Assembly: GCA_905221605.1 (NCBI GenBank)
Contig: CAJNDS010002346.1
Span: forward strand, 803,240-867,239
Direction: 5' to 3'
Source of the DNA: Symbiodinium natans
Lineage: Eukaryota; Sar; Dinophyceae; Suessiales; Symbiodiniaceae
DNA length: 64,000 bases
Shown here piece after piece: positions 1 to 9,854 of the stretch. The first letter of the stretch is position 1; each line of letters begins with the position of its first letter. Both the position numbers and the translations under genes were made by a program. Under the pieces are notes generated by a model. That model was not told the DNA's origin. It saw only the letters and a program-made list of their open reading frames with translations, and searched no databases.

Positions 1-318
1 TTGTACTGTGGAAGTTGGGTTGAGGGCTTCGTCTTGCTACAGGTCAAGGGGCCCGGAAAGGAGAAGCACCGAGCCCTTACCCTAACCATACCCCAAACAC
101 TCCAGAACCAAACAACACACATGAAGACCTGGATCCTACATCTCAGAACCTGCCAACCCTAAACCCTGAACAGCGAGCCCCAAACCCTAAACCCAAATTC
201 CCTCAACCCTAAACCCAAAAACCCTAAACCCAAAAACCCAAAAACCCAAAAACCCAAAAACCCAAAAACCCTAAACCCTAAACCCTAAACCCCAAACCCC
301 AAACCCCAAACCCTGAAC

Positions 319-418
319 CCCCAGTGCTCCCCAGGCAGCACAGGAGGAGGCCGGCATCCCACATCGACTGGTCAAACTCGTACATGGCCACCTCAGGATT
401 CAGACGCACTCTCTTCGC
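319..418 (-). CDS. Small exon, unknown protein
   Basis: Read on the minus strand, an acceptor ending CACAAG precedes 100 bp with one open frame containing PEVAMYEFDQSMWDAG followed by a leucine/cysteine-rich stretch. The donor is the GT of a GTTCAGGG repeat at 318. The other frames are less protein-like, and the plus strand is also open, which lowers certainty. It is the most downstream exon seen of the first minus-strand gene. I do not recognise the family; the LLLCCL run is hydrophobic but too short to call a membrane segment. Confidence 0.6.
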
Positions 419-844
419 CTTGTGAAACAGGGTTTAGGGTTTAGGGTTTAGGGTTTAGGGTGTGGGGTTTAGGGTTTAGGGTTTGGGGTTTGGGGTTTGG
501 GGTTTAGGGTTTAGGGCAGGGTTTAGGGATTAGGGTTTAGGGTTTAGGGTTTGGGGTTTAGGGCGTGAAAATTTTTGGGTTTAGTCTTAGGATGGTTTAG
601 GGCTTCGGGTTTGGGGGTTTTGGATCTCGTCTCTACTTGGCTTCTCTTCCCTTCAGTCAGAGTCACCACGTCAGGTATCCCCGCGGCTAGCATGATTCAA
701 TCTGGCCCTTATAGAAGACGGCTACGGTGAGGCCCTACACCCTAAACTTTCAACCCTAAACCATAAACCCGAACCCTAATTAACCCTAAACTCCTCAACC
801 CTAAACCCTAAACCTAAACCCTAAACCCTAAACCCTAACGCTAC
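419..844 (-). other. Intron of telomere-type inverted repeats
   Basis: The 5' end on the minus strand (740-844) starts GTAGCG and runs into GTTTAGGG units. The 3' end (420-570) is CCCTAAA units in the same orientation. The centre (570-740) is unique sequence with no convincing coding potential. The two arms are complementary over tens of bases. Confidence 0.55.
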
Positions 845-935
845 CTCCAGCGCGATCCCCGCTGGGGCAGGTCCTCGACAGGGCCGCGGCTCGGCCCCGC
901 GCGATGAACGCAGATGCGATGAAGTTCACGGTCGG
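845..935 (-). CDS. Small exon, unknown protein
   Basis: The minus strand is open over about 91 bp and includes PTVNFIASAFIARGRAAAL, ending at a good GTAGCG donor (844-839). The acceptor is unclear: the nearest AG on that strand lies inside a telomere-type unit at about 944, which would make the exon start with repeat-derived codons. The family is unknown. Confidence 0.5.
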
Positions 936-1311
936 GTTTAGGGCTTAGGGTTTAGGGTTTAGGGTTTAGGATTTAGGTTTGAGGGTTTGGGGTTTGGGGT
1001 TTAGGGTTTAGGGTTTAGGGTTTAGGGTTTAGGGTTTAGGGTTTAGGGTTTAGGGTTTAGGGTTTAGGGTTTAGGGTTTAGGGTTTAGGGTTTAGGGTTT
1101 AGGGTTTAGGGCTTTCGGGTGGCCATCTTAGAGACGTGGCATGACATCTACGCCCCAAATCCTAAACCCTAAGCCCCGAACCCCAAACCCCAAACCCCCA
1201 AACCCTAAACCCTAAACCCCAAACCCCAAACCCAAAACCCCAAACCCGAAACCCCAAACCCGAAACCCCAAACCCTAAACCCCAAACCCTAAACCCTAAA
1301 CCCTAAAGTGC
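936..1311 (-). other. Intron of telomere-type inverted repeats
   Basis: About 150 bp of TTTAGGG units (plus strand, 950-1108), a centre of only about 42 bp, and about 150 bp of CCCTAAA and CCCCAAA variants (1150-1308). It is the clearest case of an intron that is almost nothing but two complementary telomere-type arms. Confidence 0.55.
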
Positions 1312-1377
1312 CATCCTCGCCACATGGATCTTGTGGTCGTCGCTCGCTTCCCGGACCGACCTGCGGCGGCCCTTCAC
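1312..1377 (-). CDS. Small exon, unknown protein
   Basis: On the minus strand the acceptor CTGAACCAG precedes an open frame including SVREASDDHKIHVARM. The 3' boundary has no GT; the best fit is a GC donor (GCACTTTAGGG), a class known in dinoflagellates. The plus strand is also open here, so strand is inferred from the neighbours. Confidence 0.4.
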
Positions 1378-1965
1378 CTGGTTCAGGGCTTAGGGTTTAG
1401 GGTTTAGGGTTCAGGGCTTAGGGTTTAGGATTTAGGGTTTAGGGTTTAGGGTTTTAGGGTTTTAGGGTTTTAGGGTTTAGGGTTTTAGGGTTCAGGGTTC
1501 AGGGTTCAGGGTTCAGGGTTTAGGGTTGGGGGGTTGAGGGATGTAGGGTTTGAGGGCTAAGGATTTATTCAAGCCTTAGCAGGGGACATGGTCAGCTGGG
1601 AAAAGGGTATGTACAGATATATATATATATATATATATATATATGCTACCCCCCCCCCCCAGCGACCTACCCTTTTTAGGCCTTTTTAGGCCTTTTTAAC
1701 AAAAAATGACAAAGAAGGCCCAAAAGTCGCGTAGTTAATCACCGGGTAATGAAGGACAGTTACTGGGACACCCACCTCACAGACCCCGATAAGCTAGCAT
1801 TGGAAGAATCTACATTTTGAATCTGAAGCGGACAATGCTGTTTTTAGATGTTTAGATCAGTGTTTTTCTATGCAAATTGTGCGCTTCAAGGTCAATTAAT
1901 GTTTTGTTGAGCAACTAATTTATTTATACAATTGTGTTTGTACGAGGCAAAGTATTAATCAAATA

Positions 1966-2760
1966 GTGAAACATTTTTCTTGGTTCTATGCGAATTTAGC
2001 TACTAGAGTAATTATTAAGCAAAGAGCCCAATTTGACTCAAGTGAATACTATTTAAAGGAGCATACTCAACCAAGATACGAAATAAACACCATTTTCAAC
2101 CAAAAAAATGGCAAGTGTGCGTTTAAAAGTGCAAATACTGTATTTATACAATTGTGTTTGTACTAGGCAAAGTATTCTCTCTGAAAAGTCCGCTGAAATA
2201 CCTTATGTTTACATATTCATGAATCGTTTTTCTTTTTGAAATAATCATTTTATGCGAATTTAGCTACTAGAGTAATTATTAAGCAAATAGCCCAATTTGA
2301 CTCAAGTGAATACCATTTAAAGGACCATACTCAACCAAAATACGAAAGAAGCACCATATTCAACCAAAATATGGCAAAGTGTGGTTTAAAGGGCAAATAG
2401 TGCTTTGTTGAGCAACTAATGCATTGAAACAGTTGTGTTCATACCAGGCAAAGTATTATTGAAGTACTATCTGCAAAGTCAAATGAAACACCTTATGTTT
2501 ACATATTCATGAAACAATTTTTTTGAAGTATTCATTCTATGCGAATTTAACTACTAGAGGAATTCTTAAGCAAATAGCCCAATTTGACTCAAGTGAACAC
2601 TATTTAAAGGACCATACTCAACCAAATACGAAATAAACACTTGCGGAAATGGAAACGGTTCTACCTACATAACAACGAGACAAAGATTGCTGAAGTATTC
2701 ACTAAATAAAGACCACTTCTATACTATGTCTGAAAAGCACAATTTGCATGAGCAAGCTTA
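1966..2760. repeat. Tandem ~270 bp repeats inside the AT-rich element
   Basis: Three diverged copies share the order TATGCGAATTTA, TACTAGAG, AGCCCAATTTGACTCAAGTGA and ACCATACTCAACCAA. Copy starts are near 1987, 2253 and 2538. The short reading frame across the first copy is not conserved in the others and is not called as a gene. Confidence 0.6.
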
Positions 2761-3307
2761 AAGATGCACAATAATGGAAATAGAAGCGGTTCTACTTACA
2801 TAACGATGAAACAAAGATGTCTGAAGTATTCAATAAAGACCACATATATACTATGCTTGAAAAACGCAACTTGCACAATCAGGCTTAAAAAATGCACAAG
2901 AACCCTAGAAAAGTACTTAGTGAAGGCCATACACAAGCAAATTCACAAATACATAAAAACATCCAAAAGCGCAAGCTTTTCAGGAGAATCTCTGGTAAAG
3001 TTTGGATTATAGGGTTTTGGGGTATTCCTGGACGAGTAGGAGTCACTTTTTAAGCAAACAATCGCATTTACCAGGCAAATATCATCCATGCGAATTGAGC
3101 TACCAGAGCACCAAGTAATGGCTGAATAAGGCCTACTACACTTGAGTACAACCAAAAGATGCACTAAACACGAGCGGCTCTACTTACATAATAACGAAAC
3201 AAATAGTTCTGAAGCACTAGAAAGACCACTTGTATACTATTTCTGAAAAGCACAATTAGCATAAGCACACTTAAAAATGCGTAGTTGTTGCCTCGTGACC
3301 GTGAAGG

Positions 3308-3600
3308 CGAACCAAAAAGCCAAAATACCAAAACCAAAAAACCAAAAATACCAAAACCAAAAAAACCAAAAAAAACAAAACCAAAAAAACCAAAAATACC
3401 AAAAAAACCAATTTTCCGGGACTCTTGGAGAAGCCTCATAGGGATTTCCTGAGAGTCCCGGAAAATTGGTTTTTTTGGTATTTTTGGTTTTTTTGGTTTT
3501 GGTTTTTTTGTTTTTTTTGGTTTTTTTGGTTTTGGTTTTTTTGGTTTTTTTGGTTTTGATTTTTTTGGTTTTTTTGGTTTTGGTATTTTTGGTTTTTCTA
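3308..3600. repeat. Large hairpin of T/G-rich repeats
   Basis: The left arm ends at 3425 and the right arm begins at 3452, leaving a 26-nt loop. The first 50 bases of the arms are perfectly complementary, and pairing continues with small indels for another 50 or more. Arms consist of GGTTTTTTT-type units next to the loop motif AGAGTCCCGGAAAATTGG. It lies within the right part of the AT-rich element. Confidence 0.75.
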
Positions 3601-4000
3601 CTGTCCCGTGTATGCGATTTTAGTTGTATTTTAGTCTACGCCATAGGAAATACGCTATATTGCACACCGAGTTTGCTTGCAGTGCAGCTGGGTGACTTGA
3701 GACAAGGCGAAAAAGGGTAGGTCACTGGGTGGGGGGGTACCATATATATATATATATATTATATATATGCATATCTCTCTCTCTCTCTTTCCCTCTCTCT
3801 CTCTTCTTTATTCTTCTTTGTTCCGGAAGGGGGGAACCGAGATTATACTGTGTTTGGGGCACAAAGGGGGCTACCCCCTATTATAGGAAACACGCAAATG
3901 GTCTTTCGGTAAGATCGAGCTTACCCTGGGTTGGTTTAGGGTTGGGTGATTCTAGGGTTGCGGTCCCTAAACCCTAAACCCTAAACCCTAAACCCTAAAC

Positions 4001-4137
4001 CGTGGCTCTGTTCTAGGTTTCAGGGCTTCTGCTCTGTGGATTGCCAGCCCGAGCTCCTCCACTTCCTCTTCCGCCACGGGCACCTTGTACGCATCGGCCA
4101 CATCCTTCGAACGAGTTCCGAGGGCATCTTTGGACTT
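4001..4137 (-). CDS. Small exon, charged helix-like segment
   Basis: Acceptor CAACTCTCAG is followed by 137 open bases encoding KSKDALGTRSKDVADAYKVP and then an acidic stretch VAEEEVEELGLAIHRAEALK. The donor is the first GTTTAG of the neighbouring telomere-type array. Codon use is GC-rich at third positions. It could be part of a coiled coil with the next upstream exon. No family recognised. Confidence 0.65.
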
Positions 4138-4523
4138 CTGAGAGTTGAGGGTTTTAGGGTTTAGGGTTTAGGGTTTCGGGGCTAGGGTTTAGGGTTGAGG
4201 GTTTAGGGGGGTTGAGGCTGGAGCCTTATACTATACTCAACGACAAAGAGGCCCAATCCCGGCCAGCAACCCAATGAGAACGCAGCAGCATGACCTCTCG
4301 AGGGCTTGGGGATTTGGGGCTTACATAGGACTGCAATTTCCTGCAGAATGCCCAAGGCCCAGTATCCATGTCAACGTCAGTGTTCCTCATACTAAGAGCC
4401 ATTTTGGCTGGTGGCTTCAAGCACTAAACCCTAAACCCTAAACCCTAAACCCTAAACCCTAAACCCTAAACCGCAGTCTCCCCTGCCTGACCCCAAATTG
4501 TGAGGTTAGGCGGACGGCGGGTC
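4138..4523 (-). other. Intron with short telomere-type arms
   Basis: The TTTAGGG arm is at 4144-4207, the CCCTAAA arm at 4424-4472. The centre (4212-4420) is unique, with a 64-codon frame on the minus strand that I do not trust. It holds a 13-base match to the core of the dinoflagellate spliced leader at 4397-4409. Confidence 0.45.
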
Positions 4524-4595
4524 CTGCACAACGGCCACCTCCGTGATCACCTTGGTGCTCGACTTCTCGAGCAACGCAATCTGGGCTTGGAGATC
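4524..4595 (-). CDS. Small exon, coiled-coil-like
   Basis: Exactly 24 codons follow the acceptor ATCTGCCGCAG: QAQIALLEKSSTKVITEV is in the middle. Hydrophobic spacing suits a coiled coil. The downstream boundary reads CAG/GACCC, a GA donor; a GT nine bases earlier is the alternative. Confidence 0.55.
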
Positions 4596-4767
4596 CTGCG
4601 GCAGATAGGGTTTGGGGTTTAGGTTTAGGGTTTGGGGTTTGGGGTTTAGGGTTTAGGGTTTAGGGTTTAGGGTTAGGGGTTAAGGGTTTAGGGTTAAGGG
4701 TTTAGGGTTTAGTTTGTAGAGCTTAGGGTCTAGTTACCACCCAGTCCAAGGAGCTCTAAGTCACACA

Positions 4768-4871
4768 TTGGGATGTTCCAGCTTATACGAACAGTCCTTA
4801 ATAGGGATTCGAATAGGGGTACTAGAATCCCTAGCCTATAAGGACTGTGAGTCGAACGGGGAACATCCCAA
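4768..4871. mobile_element. Foldback element of the GGGATGTTCC family
   Basis: A 104-bp element with inverted ends TTGGGATGTTCC and GGAACATCCCAA and an inner inverted pair around CAGTCCTTA/TAAGGACTG. It is flanked by the direct repeat AAGTCACAC (4758-4766 and 4870-4877, overlapping the last base), which looks like a target-site duplication of 8-9 bp. No coding capacity; a MITE is the best description. Confidence 0.7.
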
Positions 4872-5368
4872 GTCACACCCCACCTAAACCTAAACTTTAG
4901 AATGAAAGGCTTGTCCGGGTAGGGAGGGCCCTCTCACCCCGGAAAGACTGCTTTTCACTTTGGGGGCGCCCCAATCCCCCCCAAAAAATTAAATAATCTC
5001 TATGTTGCCCTTATAAGGGCAGAATATCTTTATAGTTTTTGGGGCCTCTTAAGCAACCCTAAACCCCATAAACCCTACACCTAGTTTAGGGGAAGTGGGC
5101 CGGTACCGAGCTCCTGATGGCCCGGAACCCACAAAAAACCCTGGAAGCAAAAAGCAAAGCGGAGGCCTTCACAAAACAGGGTCCTCAAGTCACGAATGAG
5201 CCCTAAACCCTTAAACCCTTAAACCCTTGAAACCCTAAACCCTTAAACCCTCAAACCCTTAAACCCTCGAACCCTGAAACCCCTAAACCCTTAAACCCTC
5301 AAACCCTTGAACCCTAAAACCTATGGTTGCAAAGAGCGATCTAAACGGTTCAGCCCCAAGACTTGCCT

Positions 5369-5516
5369 CCTGATGGTCCCTGGTCCTGGATCTCCAAAAC
5401 CCTAAACCCTAAACCCTAAACCCTAAACCCTAAACCCTAAACCCTAAACCCTAAACCCTAAACCCTAAACCCTAAACCCTGAACCTAAACCTGATGGTCC
5501 CTGGTCCTGGATCTCC
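5369..5516. repeat. Telomere-type array bracketed by a 27-bp direct repeat
   Basis: The same 27 bases, starting CCTGATGGTCCC, occupy 5369-5395 and 5490-5516. Between them lie about 13 CCCTAAA units. The flanking sequences beyond the repeats differ, so this is a duplication made together with the array. Confidence 0.75.
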
Positions 5517-5659
5517 TTCTCTTGAGCAAGCCTGGGCTGTCTTGCACGAGTCCGACCCCCAACTGATCCGAAACCCCAAGCCCAAAAGTCAAAACCTCGA
5601 AGCTTCACATTGCAGGGGCCATAACCCTAAACCCTAAACCCTAAACCCTAGACCCTAAC

Positions 5660-6045
5660 GGTGAACATTCCGTGCGACTTCATGTCTAAAACACCAAGCG
5701 AGCGAAATACATGTAATGCATGAAGAGAACGAACTATATTAATATTAAAGAAACTGGATTAAACAGTTCTTGTATTCACACTGGTCGCGTCTTTTCTCCA
5801 TTACGAAGATATTTTCCTTTAGGCAGGAGCAATTCTAGAGTGACACAAGACGTGTACAAGAGGGATAAAAAGGCAAGAAGTACTTTTAAGGGCCTTTTGG
5901 CTCACTTTATTGTATTCACCAACGAGCCCAACAAAAGACCACAACAAAAACACAACAAGTTGGTTTGGTGGGTGAGGATTTACAAGGCTTCAGGGGTTTA
6001 GTCCAGCTGCGTGCTCTTTCCGAGTTTTGGTCGCGGCCCTGAAAA
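5660..6045. other. AT-rich unassigned segment
   Basis: Composition shifts to AT-rich between two CCCTAAA blocks. One plus-strand frame of 93 codons (5720-6001) runs through it; it has no recognisable domain, signal or repeat support. It may be another insertion like that at 1615-3762, but I find no terminal inverted repeats. Confidence 0.3.
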
Positions 6046-6080
6046 ATTCCTAAACCCTAAATCCTAAACCCGAAACCCAC

Positions 6081-6174
6081 GTCCCAGGAGCAGCTCTTGC
6101 CGAACCAGGGTGAAGGTGTCATCAAGGCAGTTTACCCCGCCTCCGGTGACCTCCCCTGCCTCGGTGCTCAGGTG
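6081..6174 (-). CDS. Small exon, unknown protein
   Basis: Acceptor CAAGCCCAAAAG; open frame HLSTEAGEVTGGGVNCLDDT then FTLVRQELLLG; donor GTGGGTTTCG, itself partly telomere-like. 94 bp. The amino-acid pattern is convincing but no family comes to mind. Confidence 0.6.
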
Positions 6175-6590
6175 CTTTTGGGCTTGGTGGGGTCCAGGTT
6201 CCCCTAAACCCTAAACCCTAAACCCTGATTTCGGGTTAAGGGTCAGCTGGCGGCTTGCTGGAGGTCTCAGAGGTTTAGGGTTTAGGGTTTGGGGTTTAGT
6301 AGGGTTTAGGGTTTAGGGTTTAAACCCTGGCCCTAACCCCTACAACCCCTGGGGATTCTAACTAAACCCTCAACCCCCAACCCTATAACCCGTTAACAAA
6401 GCCCTTGATAGGGTAGATGGTGGAGATTCGCATCCCAAACCTTCAGCCTCAAAACCCTCAACCTTAAGCCCTCGAACACCTGAACCCTGAACTTACAAAA
6501 CCCTCAACCTTCAACCTACAAACCTTCTTAATCGCCCAAACTCACAAGACCCTAAACCCTTAGCCCTGAAACCTCGAAAACCCCCCGTAC
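6175..6590 (-). other. Intron with degenerate repeat arms
   Basis: Short CCCTAAA (6204-6227) and TTTAGGG (6270-6332) tracts flank a possible tiny exon (6233-6268) that I could not settle. The rest to 6580 is decayed C-rich repeat (CCCTCAACC variants). Confidence 0.35.
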
Positions 6591-6704
6591 CTGCGGGGTG
6601 GGCATCGCGCCCGCGTAGATCGTGGGGGGGGCCCCGCCCCTGGTGTTCAAGGGCAAAGCCCCCGCCAGTGCCGAAAAGGTCTGCAGACCCTGCCCTGCTA
6701 CGCC
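6591..6704 (-). CDS. Exon with canonical donor, proline/glycine-rich
   Basis: The minus strand reads 38 codons from acceptor GTTGTACAG, including TFSALAGALPLNTRGG and APPTIYAGAMPTPQ, to a textbook CAG/GTACGG donor. An internal CTGCAG at 6681 is an alternative acceptor that would shorten the exon to 90 bp. This exon most strongly fixes the coding strand here. Confidence 0.65.
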
Positions 6705-7464
6705 CTGTACAACTCATAGATATCAGTAAACCTGGTCCTAAGCCCAAGAGCAACCCGAGTGCAGGCCGGCACAAGCGAGTGTAGCGCAAGCTGCCGCACG
6801 GCAGATCTTGAGCCCACACGGCGAGGCCCAAAACTGTGCTGCTAATCAGGCTACGGCGCTGTGGAAACCACAGCATCTGCCGGAGCATATGTGAATCTAC
6901 CATCTTAGAGTTCAGGGCTCAATGTTTAGGACTGGCGCGTGCGTTCTCTCTTCTCCTTCTCCCTCTACCTCTCTGTCTCCCTCTCCCTTTCCTGCTTCTT
7001 AGCCCAAGCCTCAGACTGCTCAGAGAACTCGGGAAGACAGCAAGAACCGGTAGTGCTCCCACGTGTCGGATGTTCCCGACACCCTAAAACCCCTAAGATG
7101 TTTAGATAAAGTTGGTGAGACTCTAAGCTTTTAGACAGGCTTAGGGTCCTCGACTTGCGCGTTGAAAAGAACTGCGGGGTTTATGAACAGATGAGTGAAA
7201 CGACCAGTGGCTTACACTGCAGTTCTAGACTTCCTAAAAGCCTGAAGCTCGAGGCTGGAGGGCTGCCAGCTTTGACAGGGCACGCCTTACCACATAAGTT
7301 TAGGAAGTGAGAGAGAAGTCCTCGGGCCCCTCAATGACTCAAGAAGAAGAGGAAGAGGAAGAGCAAGAGAAGGAGAAAGTAGGAGATGGGGAAGGGGAAG
7401 GAGAAAGCTTAGGGGTTAAGGTTTCTACTAAACCCTAAACCCTAAACCCTAAACCCTAAACGAC
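6705..7464 (-). other. Intron without a strong left repeat arm
   Basis: Contains a pyrimidine tract (6942-6990) and, 350 bp away, a purine tract of GAAGAGGAAGAG type (7337-7410) that could pair with it. CCCTAAA units at 7433-7464. Two overlapping frames of 83-130 codons at 6511-7087 run through low-complexity sequence and are not called. Confidence 0.35.
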
Positions 7465-7542
7465 CCTTCGCCTCCCTTGCCAGGCCTTCTGCTTTGCTGC
7501 CATGGCATGGTGCTGCTCACGCAGGTGGTCCGTCATCACGTC
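7465..7542 (-). CDS. Small exon, glutamine/histidine/lysine-rich
   Basis: Acceptor GTGATGGAAG then exactly 26 codons: DVMTDHLREQHHAMAAKQKA, ending WQGRR; donor GTCGTTTAGG. The composition fits a helical segment. In frame and free of stops only in this reading. Confidence 0.6.
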
Positions 7543-8853
7543 CTTCCATCACGCGCCGCATCTAAGGGTGGCACGGCCCCTTAGCATGGGTCGGTTTAGG
7601 GTTTAGGGTTTAGGGTTTAGGGTTTAGGGTATTAGGTTATTAGGTTATTAGGGTTTAGGGTTTAGGGTTTAGGGTTTAGGGTTTAGGGTTTAGGGTTTAG
7701 GGTTTAGGGTTTAGGGTTTAGGGTTTAGGGGTCATTATTTGGCTCTAACCCTGGTATACCCCTTATCTACCGTTTAAAGCCTGAAGCTTAAGACTCGGAG
7801 TTTGGGGCCCCTAAACCCTGAACTCTACAAACAATAAACCCTAAACCCTAAACCCCACAAAGGTCAAGGGCCCATACCTCAGAACCCTTAAAAATAGACA
7901 TGGGAGCCATAGTAAGGGACCAGATGACTACCCTGAGACTACGCGGTCAGGGGTTCTACAGGGAGTGGGGGGTTTAGGGTTTAGGGCTTAGGGCTTAGGG
8001 CTTAGGGCTTAGGGCTTAGGGTTTAGGGGGGTGTGGGCTGAAAGGTTAAGGGCAGATGCTCCAGAACATTCATACCACCCCTTTCCAGGTTCCCGCCCTT
8101 AAATAACCTACTACCCCCTCCATGCTATTTAGGATTTCCCGAGGTTCCCACCCTGAAATAACCTTAACTAGGCTGAATGAAGGGGGGAACCCAGGGCGGG
8201 TAGTATAGAGGGGGGTCGTAGCCCGAACCTTGCACCGTCCTCCGTCGCTTGGAGGACGTTCTGCGTGTAGCCCTGGAGAAGCGCGGAGTGGGAGGGATTC
8301 ATTAAGGGCCTGGTCCAAATTTTGGGTTTTGGGTTTTGGGTTTTGGGTTTAGGGCTTAGGGTCTAAAGCTTCCGGGCGAAGCTTGAGGGATTCCCTGTAA
8401 AAAACACGAAGGACCGCTGACAGGATTTAGGGTTTAGGGTTTGGGGACCCCAAACCCGGAGTCCCGAATCTGGAGCGAAAGCCCTGAAGCCCTTCCACGT
8501 TTGCCACGCTTAGAATCTCACCTGCCCTAAACCCGAAACCCTGAACCCAAAACCCTAAAGCACCCTGTTACACCTTTGGCCGAAATACAAACTACACCCT
8601 CCACCCTGCCCTAGACACCGAAACCCTAACCCCAAGACCCTAAGACCCTTGCTAAGACCCTAAGACCATAAGACCCTAAGACCCTAAGACCCTCAGACCC
8701 AAAGGCCCTGAACCCTAAACTTTAGGGCCCTAAACCTATGAAGTTCTAATCCCTATCCAACCCCAAACCCCAAAGCCCGAAATCGCAAACCCTGGGACTC
8801 TAAACCCTACACGCTCAACCCTAAACCCTGCCTAAACCCTAAACACAGCTAAC
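7543..8853 (-). other. Long composite intron
   Basis: TTTAGGG arm 7593-7733 (with GGTTATTA variants), GGGCCCATAC-family element 7864-7940, TTTAGGG 7968-8030, a diverged tandem pair GGTTCCCGCCC/GGTTCCCACCC (8088 and 8150), more TTTAGGG at 8325-8365 and 8426-8448, then C-rich variants including AAGACCCT units (8640-8700) to 8845. Confidence 0.4.
7864..7940 (+). mobile_element. GGGCCCATAC-family short element
   Basis: Starts AAGGGCCCATACCTCAGAACCC and ends ACTACCCTGAG. Related copies are at 18155-18230, 18255-18345 and, inverted, 21638-21705. About 75-90 bp, no coding capacity. Confidence 0.5.
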
Positions 8854-8893
8854 CAAGGGCCTCTTCCTTGAGCTGAGCCCAGCGGCTTGCAGC
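8854..8893 (-). CDS. 40-bp microexon
   Basis: Acceptor CCAAAACCCCCAG, peptide AASRWAQLKEEAL, donor GTTAGC. Sharp boundaries on both sides of a 40-bp open segment. Confidence 0.6.
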
Positions 8894-9372
8894 CTGGGGG
8901 TTTTGGGCTTTAGGGTTCAGGGCTTTTAGGGTTTAAGGTTCAGGCCTTAGGCCTTAGGGTTCTTTGGTTTTGGGGCTTAGGGTTTAGGCCCTAGGGTCGC
9001 TTTGGGGCTTCGGGTTTAGGCCTTAGGGTTACCGTTTAGGGTGTAGGGCAGGGTTTTTAGGGGATTGGAGTTTTCAGCGTTTAGGGCCCTCGCAAAGTTT
9101 TTCGACTGGGCGAACGTGAAATTCAACTAGGGCATAGGGTGTTCAGGGTTCAGGGTTTCGGGTTTAGGGTTTAGGGTTTAGGGTTTAGGGTTCAGGGTTT
9201 CGGGTTTAGGGTTTCGAGGACAGATGCGGTATTTGGCCTCCCTTGTTGCTACTGCACACCCGGGGCTTCCTGTCAAAGGACTAAGTTTGTCACTCTCTGA
9301 ACCCCCAAACCCTAGACCTGAACGCAGGAGACCTATAAAACCCCTAAAACCCCTAAAGTCCTAAACCCTAAC
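8894..9372 (-). other. Intron
   Basis: TTTAGGG and variants from 8900 to 9215 broken by unique sequence at 9060-9130; unique centre 9215-9300; CCCTAAA and ACCCCTAAA units 9300-9372. Confidence 0.4.
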
Positions 9373-9415
9373 CCCGAAATCCATTTTGGTTCGTCAGGGG
9401 CTGTGGCTTCAAATC
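9373..9415 (-). CDS. 43-bp microexon
   Basis: Acceptor GTGCTTGCAAG, peptide DLKPQPLTNQNGFR, donor GTTAGGG in the repeat. Short and uncharacterised. Confidence 0.45.
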
Positions 9416-9442
9416 CTTGCAAGCACCTTGAAGGGTTTAGGT

Positions 9443-9542
9443 TGGGATGTTCCCCCCCTTTACTAACAGTCCTCAATAGGAAATATAATTGGGGCTAGTA
9501 GAATCCTGGTTAAGGGCTGTTAGTACAAGGGGGAACATTCCA
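9443..9542. mobile_element. Foldback element of the GGGATGTTCC family
   Basis: Ends TTGGGATGTTCC and GGAACATTCCAC; inner pair CTAACAGTCCT/GGGCTGTTAG. GGTTTAGG occurs directly on both sides, compatible with an 8-bp target duplication, although the target is itself a telomere-type unit. Lies in the intron 9416-9854. Confidence 0.65.
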
Positions 9543-9854
9543 CGGTTTAGGGGTTCTGGGGGTTTGAGGCTTCAGGGGCTTTGGTCTTAGGGTTTAAGGC
9601 CTGTGGGCTTTAGGGTTTTAGGGTTTGGGGCTTTCAGCCTTAGGGGCTTTGGGGTTTTAGGGTTGTCGCGTTTACGGCTTACGGTCCAGGCTCCCGGCGG
9701 CATCCATGACAGTCATCCCAATCTCCTGTCATGGGTTTGCAAACATTGACATGAAGATTTAAACCCTAAACCCTACGCCCCTAAACCCGGAACCCTCAAT
9801 CCTAAACCCTACGCCCTAGACCCTAACCCCAAAACTCAAAGACCCAAAGACAAC

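Larger units (their letters stand above)
1615..3762. mobile_element. AT-rich non-autonomous element with terminal inverted repeats
   Basis: The left end reads (TA)n, GCTACC, a C run, AGCGACCTACCCTTTTT (1621-1676). The right end is its reverse complement with few changes: AAAAAGGGTAGGTCACTGGGT, G run, TACCA, (TA)n (3711-3760). Inside are tandem blocks, not a long gene: a ~270 bp repeat recognised by TATGCGAATTTA near 1987, 2253 and 2538, and a ~125 bp repeat near 2645, 2770 and 3168. No transposase frame is visible, so it would depend on a partner. An ancient satellite bounded by inverted repeats is the alternative. Confidence 0.6.
1378..4000 (-). other. Long intron carrying a transposon-like element
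   Basis: The plus-strand TTTAGGG arm (1384-1560) and the short CCCTAAA arm (3965-4000) enclose an AT-rich insert at about 1615-3762 that differs in composition from everything else in the window. Outside the insert I see only (TA) and CT-rich tracts (3780-3830) and unique sequence up to 3960. Confidence 0.45.
4596..6080 (-). other. Composite intron or inter-exon region
   Basis: From left: TTTAGGG arm 4604-4710, foldback element 4768-4871, a T-rich segment to 5050, unresolved sequence 5094-5200, CCCTTAAA variants 5200-5322, a CCCTAAA array 5396-5489 between two copies of a 27-bp sequence, another array 5623-5658, an AT-rich segment 5660-6045 with a 93-codon frame I cannot assign, and CCCTAAA units to 6080. 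Further exons may be hidden at 5323-5395 and 5490-5620. Confidence 0.4.

Noticed and set aside
3466-3977. Hydrophobic Leu/Val/Phe frames at the T-rich hairpin and the CT tract
   Set aside because: Translations of simple repeats; a membrane protein is not supported.
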